The notes beneath the pieces were generated by a model that saw only the letters and a program-made list of their open reading frames with translations, was not told the DNA's origin and made no database searches. A stretch of DNA of 64,000 nt, from positions 352,243 through 416,242 of the forward strand of contig WSUB01000014.1 of assembly GCA_019633425.1 (NCBI GenBank), read 5' to 3'. Positions 1 to 12,554 of this stretch are shown in pieces. This DNA is from Tulasnella sp. 424 (lineage: Eukaryota > Basidiomycota > Agaricomycetes > Cantharellales > Tulasnellaceae). Made by a program: the position numbers and the translations under genes. The stretch's first letter is position 1. Each line of letters starts with the position of its first letter.

Positions 1-872
1 GCGAGAGTTCCCTCCTTGATCAACAAGCTGTCTAAGACATCGTGTTGGCGACAGAGACATACTGCGTGCCACTGGTGAGAAGACTGTCTCGCTCTGTGCC
101 GTTGTCCTAGGTGGCTTACTGAAGCTTTAGCTCCGCCGTCATAGTCTTTAATCCCCCACCTCAAGGCAACTGCCGATAAGACGATGATAACGGGCGCCTG
201 TCAAGGTGAAATCGGCCTTGGAATTGTGGAACCCGGAATCAATTGTGTTTAACGGAGGTCACGCGTGATTCTTTGGGGCACAAGGCGGGGCGAGCTCTGA
301 GACATTAGCATGCTTTGCACATGAGGAATCATTCCACGCTAGTTTGGATGATCTCGACACGAAAGCCGCGGCCGGTGGCGAGTCTCGTGAGCCGAAAGCG
401 TCCGTGGAATCGATGGCTTCTGTCTGAAGGAATGATATCTTCAAATCTTGGGCTCCTTGTCAGAATGTCTCCGGGGCGGGTGCTAAGTGGGGTATGTAAC
501 GCGCTTCCAAATAAGGGAGTTCCGTCAGAATACCTCGACAAACTAGCTTGGCAATCGCGGACCGTCGGCCACTTACCTATTTGCTCAAAGGCGCCACAAG
601 AGACATCCATTTCCGGCAAAGAAACGTCACGTGCTCCGAAGCACAAAGCGTTTCATAGTCCCACTCGATCGGGAAGGAACGTGGCAAGCCGCGTGCATAG
701 GGCTTGATAAACGCACATCCGCTTTTCTGTATTTCGTATCACCAAGGTCGGCAAACATCCGGTCAACATCCGGGCATGCAAGTAAAAGCATAAGATTCCA
801 CAAACGTGACGTAAAAATATAAAGCACAAGCATGCAGAACAATCATCAAGACAACGAAAAGACTCGTCGAGT
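1..872. other. No recognisable gene
   Basis: Downstream of the RPS0 stop I see several overlapping open frames on both strands, the longest about 100-130 codons. None has a recognisable motif, consistent splice signals or third-position bias. The stretch may include the RPS0 3' UTR and terminator near 873. The window edge may cut a neighbouring gene, but no partial domain can be named. Confidence 0.4.
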
Positions 873-1997
873 CTAAGACCACGACGCTTGCTCCGGGCCT
901 GCACCCCAAGAAGAAGTGCCAGCAGGTGCATCTGCTGCCCAGTCGGTTCCACCAGCAGCAGTATCGCCAGGCTCCGCAGACCAGTCCAATCCTGATCACC
1001 GGGTTAAGAGGGACAGAGGAGAGAGAATTTCGTCAGTTTCACGACCCGATGAGAACAGTGCGAAGCGTAGCATGGACTACTTACCTCCCTCCTGAGCGAC
1101 AGCCAATGCACCAGTTGCTTCACCAACAACGTTCCAGTCGGTAGTTCCCTGAGGTTCAGCGGCGGCGTCCTTGGCGGCAAGACCATCCGCCAAGTCCTTT
1201 TCAACCTCATCGGGATCGCGGTAGAAGAACATATCGACCATGATGTTCCAGCCCTCTGGCGTTCTCGGGACAGTACCCTTGAGCCGGAGGACTTCACGGC
1301 ATAGTAACCACCAGACAAGACCGATCGAGTGCTTTCCTTTATTGTTCGCGGGGATAGCAACGTCGACGTGCTTGAGGGGCGCGTCGGTATCGCAGAAAGC
1401 AATAACAGGGATGTTGACGTATGAGGCTTCGCGGATGGCTTGGTGGTCCACTCGCGGATCGGTTACGACAATCAGACGGGGCTCCTTGAATGACCTGGTG
1501 ATGTAGTTGGTGAATGCACCGGGAGTGAATCGACCGGCAATGGCATGTACGCCAGTGTTGGCGGCGAATTTTAGCACGGCACGATGACCGTAGGTTCGGG
1601 AGGAAATGACAACAACATCTTCTGGGGCAATTGGGGCGATAATTCGTGCGGCAAGAACAAGCTTCTCCCACGTCTTGCCAATGTTGATGAGGTGAATGCC
1701 TGCAATATCGCAATCCAGTTACGACTCCAGATCCATCGGTTACGCGAGCGAAACTGACCATCGTCGCGGCGCTTCCATACGTAGGTCTCCATCTGAGACT
1801 CGCACTTCTTGCTACCGATGTGCACTTGAGCCTGAAGCATCTTTGCGATGTCGTCTTCGGTTGGGTTGAAAGCTGCAGGGAGCTTAGAGCCATGAGGGGC
1901 TTGTTGCTGTTTGAAACAATGAGCTCGGAGACAGACGACAGAACGTAGAGATGCTGACCTGGCCCACGGGTAGGGAGGCGAACTTCTTCTGCGACAT
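873..1997 (-). CDS. RPS0: 40S ribosomal protein uS2 (RPS0/RPSA)
   Basis: Structural protein of the small ribosomal subunit, needed for 18S rRNA maturation and 40S stability. Visible family blocks on the minus strand are NPTEDDI near the start, [35 protein letters not shown], then [20 protein letters not shown] and [20 protein letters not shown]. Proposed exons are 1997-1959, 1882-1759, 1699-1085 and 991-873, summing to 298 codons in frame. The last intron (1084-992) matters: reading through 1077 gives a false stop, whereas splicing gives the usual acidic, Trp-containing tail with DWSAEPGD and TDWAADAP, ending at a TAG at 875-873. The first exon (13 codons) is the least certain part, because other ATGs lie between 1883 and 2040. 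It is divergent from the transcription factor at 2278, with 280 bp between the starts. Confidence 0.9.
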
Positions 1998-2277
1998 CTT
2001 CGACGATGATTGGGGTCACTGCAGGCTTCAAGGCCAATAATGTTGATTCTGATCTAGCCTGAGAAACTCAGGGACAAATGAAGCCGTGGGATATTTCGAC
2101 GCTGCGCCTAATGCGATGACCAAGCTAAACCCCGACTGTCTCTCCGAACATCTTCGGCTTCCGATTGCCTTGTCCTAAGCGGTTTCAGCGTTCCACGACT
2201 TCATCCCTCCAGATTATCTTCCATTGGGCCATATCACTCTTCAAGTCGATTTTGTGAAGTTGTAGCCAAATCTTCAA

Positions 2278-5200
2278 ATGCCCAAGGCTGCTTCAGCCCC
2301 CTTAACGGCCACGGCCACCGGAAAAGCTGCCGCGTCAGCTCAGAACGTTCTCAAGCGAAACCAAGTTAGGGATTTTCTGTCCTTTTCAGAGGTCACCTCC
2401 TGATTAGACATCTTTTTTGGACAATCGCAACTAGGCGTGTCACCAAGTAAGTGCGATTCGGGCATTCGCCGAGTTTGAGTTGTGAATAGATCTTCTTATC
2501 ACTCCCTGCCACCACAGTGCCGGAAGAAGAAATTGGTAAGCTTGATCATGTCAAGAACTTTCGAAACCCGGGCTTCTCACAAGTGACTTGACCCAAACAC
2601 CTCATTCGAGCAGAAATGGTAGGTCAATCGTGTTGAACGATCCTCGAGAATGTTTTTTTAAGCCACGTTTCCGCAGCGACGCTCAGCTACCCTGCTCAGC
2701 TTGTATCAAGACTCACTCCTACGCCCTCAAGACACATCCAGCAACGGCTCCAGAGAACCCTGACTGCACGTATGACACCCCAGGTAGTGAGGATCCTGCA
2801 ACCCAAGCGAGGATGCAGGAACTCGAAGCAAAGATCAGTGAGTAACTCCGCAGTTCTCCTATCACCTGGGTCACGAATCGTTCTTTAATACCTCTCTTTA
2901 ATATAAAGAGCTACTTGAGAACAGATTGAAAGTGCAGGATCCTCCTGGTCCAACCCAACGAACACCACCGGTGACAGTGACCGACGCCACCTGGACGACT
3001 CCGACGAGCGGCTCGACCCCAGGCACATTGAGCGGAAGCTCTCCGACTACATCCTCGATCAATCCTCTGACCCCCCTTATGGGAGTTCCTATGTCGGCTG
3101 TTGCGGGTGGCATAGTCGGAATGGCATCGATCAATGGAACAACTCCGCAAACATCCCCACCACTACCGACAGCCGCGCAGATTCAGAGCAGTCCTCTAAC
3201 GGCAAATCATCTGGTACAAGACGTTAATCTCATATTCCAATATTTCCCCGATACCGTCCAAACTCCCGAACAGCGCCATGCAGCTGCGACCAATACTGGG
3301 GTTCCGGGCACAACGACCGAACCCACTCCTAGTCCTCCTACACAGCACCCTCTTCTCAATTTGATCGACCCCCATTGGCCAGAGCACGTACCCAAGCCAG
3401 AACTCTTACACCACCTTGCAGAGACCTTTTTTGCGTGTGTTCCTCATGCGCATCGGGTACTCCATAAACCGACTTTCATGTCGTCGCTGTTACATCCAGC
3501 GTCTTCCTCGAAGTTCCCGTAAGCATATTTGACGCCTCTGTTCAACTAAGCTAACACGGGCTCACCATTTTTTTTAGTTCGACAGCTCTCCTTCATGCTA
3601 TCAGTGCGATTGCCTCGCTCTATACCCCCATCGTGACAGATGGGTCGGAGATAAACCTCATGGACATCGGCCCGGATACACTCTTTCATTCGGCCGTTGC
3701 CGAGAAGCGTATGGTCTACGATAAAAAGCAATGTCCGGACTTCGAAAAAGTGCAGATCGAAGAGGGAGCGTTCGGGATGACCCAAGCATACTACTATCAA
3801 GAGACGTGGTTGACGACTGCTCGTCAGGGTGATCGACTGATGCAGCTAATGCAAGGTAGTTGAACCATCGTAAGGGAGTTGACCTAGAACTGATTATTGG
3901 CCACCAAGCGAATATTATTATTACGTGGTATTATCACAGTGTTGGGCGTGCTGTCGACGTGAGTCGTAGCGCACATCTTAAGCGGTCCTACCACTCTAAC
4001 TTTCTTTTTTGAAGGTGTGGATCTCTATAGGGAATTGCATCCGGACAGCATTGCCTATGGGTGAGCATGGAAAGGGGGTATCTGAAGTGCCCAGGGTATG
4101 CTAAATGATCTGTGACAAGGTTTGAACACTGGACCCCTGTGGACTCCGATAAGCCGGCAACCGGCGCACACACTATCTCTGTTCCCTCATGGCGCAGATG
4201 CGACCGAGAAGGAGACCTTAATGTCAGTTAGCCGTCCTTCCTCGCCGATATCTCTGAGCTTACGGAGCCGGTTTTCACAGAAATCTTTTCTGGATGTGGG
4301 TTAACCTGTGTCTAGCGGCGTATGCACTTAAGTGACACCTGGTTCTAGTGTTTATTGCATGGAACGGCTATACTGCGCTGGTACCGTCTGGCCTCTTTTG
4401 ATGCAGTAAGCAAACCGGTCACGCAGCCTAAGCGCCAACCATCTAATCGCCCCCCCCCCCCGGCGGCAGAGACGAGGATATCAGCCAATATCTTCCGATG
4501 TCCACACACAACATCGCCTATAAGGTCGGTGTCGCGTCTCTAAGCGAAAGGTCATTTGTTGACAGTCTCTATGTAGTATATTCCACCAACGGAAAGGCAA
4601 AGACTCAATAGTCCCAAATGTCTCACAAATCATCCAATCGGCACGACCGACTCATTCTCCTTGTATGTCAAATCCACCGTGCTCCTCGGACGAGTGAAGA
4701 CCTTCAATGGACGCTTCAAGACGAAGTTTGATTCTGGCGCCGTGGGGATCGATCCACGCGAGACCGCTGAATTCCAGATGTTAGATGCGGCCATAACAGC
4801 TTTCAAGTTGAGTATCCCGAAGGAGTATAAAGAACCAATCGGCCCGGACGGAAAGATCGATCCTACTCTGTACCTCGCCCTAGTGATTCCTAACGTGTAG
4901 GTTCTCTTCGTGTTGCTTGGTCCAGTAATCGAGCGCTGATCAAACCCGTCATTACAGAGCTATGCTCCTTCTCCACGACCCACACGCGAACTTGGAATCG
5001 CCCAACTGTCTTTCAGCCGAACGGATGCTGACAGCAGCGAGGGCAATACTTGACTTGATCTACAAGGTAAGCTTTGAAGTGAAGCCCTCATGAATTCTCC
5101 TTCTGACCGTGAAATCGTATTTGGTAGCTTACTGCAACAAGCTTCGATTTGATGCTTTTGGATCATTCTTGCTCGGTGGGTTCGGCTCCGAATTATCAAC

Positions 5201-5616
5201 AGAGCTAAGCATCTGAACTAGTGTATCTGTTCTTCAGTTCTGCTGGTTTGTAGCTGCAACGGCGCTCATCAGGTTCCTCAAGGTGAAAATCCTGCAGGGC
5301 AACGAAGCCGAGACCTTGAAGCTCACTTCCGAAATCCAAGTCATCCGGTGAGTATAATCCACATGATCATCGGAATAACGCTAAGCACCCTGCGCAGCTT
5401 CATGCTTCAGAATCTTGGAGCCCGTACGATCGTTGGTCGTAAGTTCTTCTCCGCATTCTGAAGTTGCTCGTCGCTAATTCGGTTGTCTCAGTGCGCCAAA
5501 ACATGATCCTCGAGGAGATGTACGCAGCCGAAGTTCAACCGCTCATTGACCGAGTTGTATCTCCTCCGTCCGCCGACGAGCTCTCCGCTGCTGCCGGGTT
5601 TTTCGGAATGTTTTAA
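2278..5616 (+). CDS. Zn2Cys6 fungal-specific transcription factor
   Basis: Nuclear DNA-binding regulator with an N-terminal binuclear zinc cluster and a C-terminal fungal transcription-factor (Fungal_trans) homology region. The cluster is assembled from exons 2278-2364, 2435-2446, 2518-2535, 2614-2618 and 2677-2837, giving ACHQCRKKKLKCDAQLPCSAC followed by a final Cys about 20 residues later (DCTYD). That long last loop is typical of an Agaricomycete subfamily. A short coiled coil (MQELEAKIKLLENRL) crosses the next junction to the exon at 2909-3518. From 3578 the middle homology region follows, with HAISAIASLYTP, WYYHSVGRAVD, VWISIGNCIRTALP and DEDISQYLP. It ends with GFFGMF and TAA at 5614-5616. 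Exon borders between about 4060 and 4400 are unclear. Target genes are unknown. It converges on the CoA-transferase gene with 81 bp between stops. Confidence 0.85.
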
Positions 5617-5697
5617 TACCCCGATGGTTTGTCTCTGTTCCGGTTGTAATTGTAGGAAACCCTTAGATCTGTTATTCTATGTAGCGCGGACGGTACC

Positions 5698-8038
5698 CTA
5701 GCTATCCATGACCTTCAAATGCGGTGATACCGTGTAATCAGCACCCGTCTTGCTACGAACTTCCTCCTCTGTCACACCCGGTGCAAGCTCCGTCAAGGTC
5801 ATAGTACCGGAGTGCCGGTCGATGTCGAAGACACACTAGAGGACTGAGTTAGAGCAAAGCCCTTGAGAGAATAGAAACCGAACCCACTAAGTCGGTGATG
5901 ATCTGAGACACGCATCGAACTCCGGTCAACGGTAGATCACAAGTTTTGAGAATCTTGTGTTTTCCGCCCTTTGCTACGTGTTCCATTAGAATGATGACCT
6001 AAAAATCCACGGGATATAAATGCCGATCCAAGCGGTCATCACGGTAGCGGATCTTACTTTCGTTCCTTCAGGATTAGAGACAAGATCCATGGCACCACCC
6101 ATTCCTATCCAAGACAATGTTGACCACATGGACCCTCGAGCGGACGAGACAACGAACCTTTGACCATCTACAAAAATAGTGTCAGGATATTTTCGATCAT
6201 GCACCGTCTAACATACACCCTTACCTTCCGCGGAATCATGAAGTTAGCAAGATCTCCCGCTTGAGACACTTGGAATGCCTGAAACAAGGGTTTAGAGTTC
6301 AGGGTAACGTGTGCTGGTCTGCGGACTTACGCCCAGCATGGCGACGTCGATGTGTCCACCCCTGTAAGAAAGGATGAGCAGTTAGACATCACTCAAGAGA
6401 GAGGACGGAATCAAATGCTATTGCCTTATCATTCCGAAGCTCTCGACGCTGTCGAAGACGGAAGCGCCTGGGAGAAGCGTGACCGTCTCCTTGCCGGCAT
6501 TGATAATGTCACTGACAAGACATAACGTAAGTCGTGCTGCGTTTGGAAGGGAACTTGCAGGGAGACTAACGCATCGACCATGGGTTCTATCGGATACGGA
6601 CCAAATCCAAGGATCCCGTTCTCCGACTGTAAGTGCACCTTGACGCCTTTTGGAACGAAGGACGGTGCGAGCATTGGCATTCCAATCCCTAGGGTCAGGA
6701 TGACACGTCAGATCTGGCTAACCTAGAAAGGCGACGGGTCGATGACCTACCGAGATTAACGTAGAAGCCATCCTTGAGCTCCTTCGCGGCCCGCTTTGCA
6801 ATGCGTTCGCGACGGACGGTGTCTTCGTCCTTTTGAAGATCCTTCGATTCTCCAGAAGCAGAAGATGGGGCTGGAGACGTAGTCCTAAATTCAATCTCCT
6901 TGGGTGCATTCGATTTAACAACGCGGTCGACGTAAATGCCTGGGAGGTGAACGTGTTGCGGGTCGAGACTGCCAGCAGGAACGATTTCGTCGGCCTTGCA
7001 AAAATATATACTTTTAAATTGTGCACAAATATAGGCAAGTTGTTTCGTACCTCGACTATAGTCACTCGTGCTGAGCGAGCCATCGCGCCGGAGAAGTTAT
7101 GCTGAGTGTATCTGAGGAACGTCTTCAACATCTTCGCATCTGAAGAATAGAAGCTAGACGGACCTGAATATGCAATTACCATATTCGTCGGCCTTCCAAA
7201 CTCGGATAATTGCAAAATCTCCGTGTCTAATTTGTCGCTCAAGTTAGCACAGCGCAAGGGCCCGGGGAACTCATGGGTCACATACAGAGCCTCCTCCATA
7301 ATGTAATTCCTCCCGCTAAATTCTCGTACTTCTTTCCGCTTCCCATGAACTTCGATGGCCCCAGAGCCATCTTCCGTGTACTTCACGGGTAATTCCCCAG
7401 ATTCAACAGCCGTTCCATAGCCCGTTGGGGTAAAGAACGCTGGTATCCCAGCTCCTGCTGCACGAATCCGCTCAGCGAGAGTCCCTTGTGGGCATAGTTC
7501 GATCGAGACTTTTCCAGCAAGGTACTGAGACTCGAAATGCTTGTTAGTCCCGATGTAGCTGCAGACTACTTTGGATAGCTGGCCAGTATGGATGAGCTTG
7601 CCTAATGAAGCCGTGATGAGGGACGGAATCCTCTCCGCGGAAGCCACAACTCGCTCTCACCAAGACCTTTCTCTCCGAGTCCAGCATTGTTACTTGCGGC
7701 GGTAAGGCCGCTGACATCAGGTCGCCTCGAAATGGCACCTATTAGCGTGTCGGCGACCCCACACAAACCAAATCCTGGTAAGGCACTCTCGTCAGTCTAA
7801 GCTCTAACGATGTTCGTAGCGACGTCTGCCTCGTACCTCCACTGAGGATTGTACTGCCAGACTTAATGTCTGCAACAGCCTCATCTGCAGAATAGAATAT
7901 CTTCGACTGTCGACGCTCCTTGTTTCCTGGGGCAACCTGTAACGAGGAAGCTGCATGTTGCAGCGTTCGTGCTAGGTACAGCTGAGGACGGCGAGCAGCA
8001 GCACGGTAGGCCAGTAGCGATCGCTTGGGTGCAGTCAT
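5698..8038 (-). CDS. Succinyl-CoA:3-ketoacid CoA-transferase (SCOT), mitochondrial
   Basis: Transfers CoA from succinyl-CoA to acetoacetate, the committing step of ketone-body use, in the mitochondrial matrix. The N-terminus ([20 protein letters not shown]) is basic and looks like a targeting sequence. Family blocks in order are [20 protein letters not shown], then [15 protein letters not shown] after an intron, [20 protein letters not shown], and [20 protein letters not shown]. In the second half [16 protein letters not shown] carries the catalytic Glu of the QSENG motif, then come DVAMLGAFQVS and [19 protein letters not shown]. It ends SPHLKVMDS at a TAG at 5700-5698. Introns of 50-70 nt interrupt it repeatedly. 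It lies directly downstream of a thiolase gene on the same strand, 209 bp away. Confidence 0.9.
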
Positions 8039-8247
8039 GGTGGATGTGGAACCGGAACAAGGTGGGATTTGTGGCAAGAACTTTGAACCCGGGGCATGAT
8101 CATGAAAGCCGCGGTGCAGCTCCGGCCGTCCACGTGAGTTATATTTGCTCAATGACGCGCCATCCCCAAACAACACGGGACGCTCGCCCATCACGAGCCC
8201 TGCTATGTATATACATCAACGGCTAACTACGCAAGTCAGAATGTCGC

Positions 8248-10089
8248 TTATCGCTCTCGCTCGTTCACGAAAATGGCCGCAGCCCCCATCCTAATGAAAT
8301 AGAACATTTAGACATCTCCGCTTCCTTAGCGACGAATAGGCGACGAACCCAGAGCCAATACACATGCTTGTGCAGAGAATATCTTGATCGCGACGACGTA
8401 GCTCAGATAGGCCTGTCACGACTTGTCTAATACCTGTAGCGCCCAAAGGGTGGCCGAACGCGCTACATGCAACAATACGTTAACCACATTGCTCGAGTGA
8501 AGCATTCGTCTGGGCTTACATTGCACCACCATTCACGTTGACCTTTGCGATGTCTAAGTTGAGTTCCCTCAGACAATAAACGTACCTATACGCAGGGTTT
8601 GTTATCGAGGACATAGCACAATAGAGAACGTAGCTTACATTGAGGCGAAGGCTTCGTTTATCTGAAGACACGGTTAGAGCAGTGAACGCGTACAGGGGCG
8701 ATAGTTGTTCGCACCTCATAGAGATCAACATCGTCTCTTGTGAGGCCAAGCCGCTTCAAGGTTTGACTACAAATAGTGTAAGCCGACCTTGTCCCCACCG
8801 ACCCTTTCAACTTACCGAATCGCTCTATGGGAGAGTCTATTGTCAGTAAACTCTATCTCAGAGTTTCGTTACGCACTCACGGCACCGGCCCAACCCCCAT
8901 GACTCTGGGTGAAACACCAACAACGGTGGTGGCAACGTGTTTAGCAAGGATAGGCAAACCGAACTCTTCGGCTTTGCTTCTTCGCATTAACACAACAGCT
9001 GCTGCCCCATCGGTGAGCTAATCAGAAACGAATAGACGTCAGTAAGCTACGTTGCCACGAATAAGAAAGTAAAAAATAAAGTACCTGACTCGAATTTCCA
9101 CCGGTCGATACCGCATTTCCCCAATCCGGAAATGCTGGTCTCGCCTTCGCCAGGCCTTCCAACGTGGTTCCATGGCGCAAGCCGTCGTCGTAATCTGCAA
9201 TCACGGTAGTCGACGCCCCTGTGGCTTCATCGACTACCGAAGTCTCAATAGGCATGATCTCGCTTTGGAAGCGACCAGATTTCTGAGCGTCTGAGGCTCT
9301 CGTGTGCGAGACCAACGCATGCTCGTCCATCTGCTGCCTCGTGATCCAGTAGTCTTCAGCGAGCATCTCCGACGTCCAACCCATGGGCTACAAACGGACA
9401 TATTATCAACGATGGCCTTACTCCTTCAAAGTTTCAACCCACCTCAGCACAGTGCATAGCAATCTTGTGCTTTCGGATGCTTTTGCTCACAAATGTCGGA
9501 GTCGGGCGAGGGCTGTCAAAAGACATCAGTACACCTCAACGACCAAGAATTGTGGTCAAAAAAAATAATCACTTTTTAGACATGCTCTCGTATCCGACGG
9601 CAAGTCCGACATCGATATCTCCTCTTGAAATCGAGTCGGAGACCGAACGAATCGCCATGAGGCCAGAAGAACAGAGCCGGTTGATGGCCTGAACGGGAAT
9701 CTCTTGAGGATATCCGGCCGCCAGCGCAGCGGCTCGTGCCTCATAGACAGGGGACGGCGGGTGGCACGTTCCTTGTCATCAAATACGAGCTATTTAGCGC
9801 AAATGCAAAGAATGGCGAGTGAACGGTTCGTCTCACCAACTGCAATGTCCTGAATTTCGTTTACGTCAAAACCCAACCTGCTCCGAACGGCAGAGAGTGT
9901 CTTGAGCAACAGTACATCTGAGGTCGTATCTTTAAATGCCCCTTTCTTGGCTTTGCACATCGGAGTTCGCATTGCAAAGGTAAGCACAACATCGTCCGGG
10001 GTCTTCTTCAGCAATTTGTCGACAGCAGCCGAGCGCGTCGACATCAGTCTCCTGCTGGATTGCAGAATGCGAGAGTTTCTTGAGAGCAT
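8248..10089 (-). CDS. 3-ketoacyl-CoA thiolase, peroxisomal (ACAA1/POT1) type
   Basis: Thiolytic cleavage of 3-ketoacyl-CoA to acetyl-CoA plus a shortened acyl-CoA, the last beta-oxidation step; it may also act on acetoacetyl-CoA. Visible blocks are [35 protein letters not shown] with the nucleophilic Cys, [63 protein letters not shown] and [13 protein letters not shown] with the second Cys. The last exon follows an intron and ends at a TAA at 8250-8248. The start at 10089 gives [20 protein letters not shown]. This holds RILQSSRRL, which resembles a PTS2 signal but has Arg where His or Gln is expected. An alternative start is the later Met (MSTRSAAV). Together with the adjacent SCOT it could degrade acetoacetate or fatty acids to acetyl-CoA. 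Confidence 0.9.
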
Positions 10090-10265
10090 TGGGTCGCGCA
10101 AAAACGGACTAACGACGTGATGACGAAGGTCTAAAAGAGCGAGGTGCGGAGGTGGGTAGGCCGCGGGTAAGAACCGAGCAACGTTCGTACGTCAGGTGAT
10201 CGGAGCCATACCCTATACACGAGCAAACAACCAAAATTACATACACCAAAACTACCAAAGTGAGA

Positions 10266-12554
10266 TCAAGCGACTCCTAGTTGCCTCAGCCTTCTATTAA
10301 GCTCTTCAGCAGCAGGTGTCTCCTCGACATTCGCTCCCGCAAATGGTTCCAACAACTGTTTCGCCCTCTGGAGGTTTGGAACCTCGGTACTGGGCATCGA
10401 CGCTTGCCCTCGATTCGCAGCCAAGTCGATTTCGTACCGCGCCGCAAAAATACTGCTCTTCGCGTATTCTCCCAGATGTTTTCCCAGCTTCTGCGATACG
10501 TCCACGCACTGGCGGTGGTACGTAGCGGCGGTGGCTATATCGCCGATCTTCGCATATAGGTCGGCAAGGAAGAGGAGACAAGAGGCCGTTTCACTGCTGT
10601 CTGCGCATAATTGGGCTCGCTTCATGCAGTCGATGGCTTCGTTCCATCTGATACCATACCACATTAGAAACGAACAAGCCGACGTTGACGCAGCTGACTA
10701 ACTTTGTTAGGGTTCGGTAGCAATTTGCAAGTGCCGTCCACATCCGACTATCGTAAGGTCTGAATGGCAAGGTCAGACCGGCAAGCAAAAGATGGGATGT
10801 CGAAAAAGATCGTACCTTAGAGCTGCAGCTCTCTGGTAGTAGTGCAGTGCATATTGCGTCATATCCAACAGTTCATATGTCTTGCCTAAGCCATACCAAG
10901 CGCGATAGTCTTTCCGGTTTACATCTGGTAGATAGCCCGTTAGTTTCTGCTTCGCCGCTCAGAGACTTTATGCTGACCAATAGCTCGACGGTACGCCTCA
11001 ATAGCAGCATGAGGGTTCTTCATCTCGATATACTCGTGTCCCATTAAAGTCCAAGCGGCGAGGTGCGTAGGATCTAGCTGGATTGCCCGACGGAAGTATT
11101 TGACGGCCTTTTCATGCTCGCACCGTAGACTGTAGTAATTTCCTGATTATATTCGAGATGATTAACCCCAACCTATTTGCCGTTACATCTTCGGCGTCTT
11201 ACCAATTAAACCACAGACTTCTGGCCGATCCTTGTCCGTACGAATAAAGCGCTGAGCCAGGTCGCTCAACTTTGCTCGCGACTGTTGAACATAAAGAATA
11301 TTTGCAAAGATGTCCAGGCTGTCGATTCGGTACGGGTCGATTTCCAGAATTGAATCAAATATAGCCTCTGCCTCCTCAAAATCTGCCGAATGAATGAGAT
11401 TAGGTAGATATCCTTCGTACGAGTATGTTGGAACGAACCTCGATGGTGGTATGCAAGGAGAGCCTTTTGAGATCGGATGAAGAGACTATGAGGAAAGAGC
11501 TCTGTGAGCTCGTTGACGGATTCATCCAGAGTCTCTGGAGGCGCATTGAATTCCACAAGAATCCGCAGCGCCAACATCTTGGTAACAGGGTGATCGGGCA
11601 GGTGCTCTTGAAGATTAGTCCACTGGGAGGAGCGAAAGAGCCATTGTTAGACCATCTCCCCAAGCTAGGGGTATCTGCTAACCTCTTCAGGGTCTTCTAT
11701 CATAGCGCCAAGCTGGAGCCAACAGCTCCAATTCCAGGGATAGGCTCGAACGGATAGGATCAGACATTCCGTTGCCTCCGCTCGACGCCTGAGGGCCCCA
11801 TAAATCACTCCCTTCCTGACAACTGAATCAGAAACCGGATGCAAAAGAAAGCTGAACGTGGATTATAAAGACTCACTCACAAGTAGAGTAGGAAAGAATC
11901 CGTTTCGTTTCGGGGGTTCGTGGGCTCTTCGTTATTGATGTCCGTGAGGGCAGCTAATAACGACGGCAAACTCTCGTTGACAGGTCTCTCATCGTACGTC
12001 CGACTGCCCCTTCGGTACGTCCAATTGTCTAACGCTTCCTTCTCGCTAGCCTGGTAAGGGAACATAAGCCGACAGGACGCGAACTCTATGGTCCAGTCGT
12101 ACACACCAAGAACTTGGAGTAAATGCATAGGAACCTGGCTTGAGGGCTCTTGCATTCCTGTAGTATATGCGCTGTCTTCTCAAATTCTTTAGAGTTGAAG
12201 CATTCCCGTGCGGCCATGAACAAGTCTTCTTCTAGGGCAAACATGTCGTCTCCGACCCGAATATCCTCTTCGGTCAACATGTTCGAATCATCAGCAAACG
12301 AAAGGGAATGTCTGGATGACATCCCCCTGTTGGGGGTAGAAGTCCTAAAGTTCCCTGAACTAGTAGCCGGCAAGTGTGTTGGTGGTGGCCTTTCATGTGC
12401 TGGGATATGGAGGAGGAAGTCACCTGCCCTACGGCGATGCTCAGCTATGGAAGCCCAAATGCGGTCGACTGACTCACCACTTAGCAGCGGCGTACAGTCC
12501 TCTGTCGGAGCAGTCCTTTACGGCCTTGCGTATGTCGTTTGCGTAGCGATCCAT
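10266..12554 (-). CDS. CDC23: Anaphase-promoting complex subunit 8 (CDC23), TPR protein
   Basis: TPR scaffold subunit of the APC/C ubiquitin ligase, which drives metaphase-anaphase transition and mitotic exit in the nucleus. The N-terminus, [20 protein letters not shown], matches the APC8 N-domain, which typically reads as a short helix followed by ECSDRGL and SAKW; here YAAAKW follows across a splice site. The C-terminal half has consecutive TPRs: [72 protein letters not shown], and [20 protein letters not shown]. It ends [11 protein letters not shown] with TGA at 10268-10266. Many introns of about 50-60 nt separate the TPRs. It is divergent from NSE4, with starts 130 bp apart, which suggests a shared promoter. 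Confidence 0.9.

Noticed and set aside
329..646. 105-codon minus-strand frame
   Set aside because: No motif, overlaps other frames of equal length, no splice partners.
1077..1079. TAG as the RPS0 stop
   Set aside because: It lies inside an intron; splicing 1084-992 gives the family's usual Trp-containing acidic tail.
1339..2037. Long minus-strand frame of 232 codons over the RPS0 5' half
   Set aside because: It overlaps the true RPS0 frame out of phase; the conserved RPS0 protein is read in the spliced frame.
4447..4463. Poly-C run as a regulatory element
   Set aside because: It sits in an intron of the transcription factor gene; homopolymer runs like this and the G run at 51251-51262 are ordinary or may be length errors.
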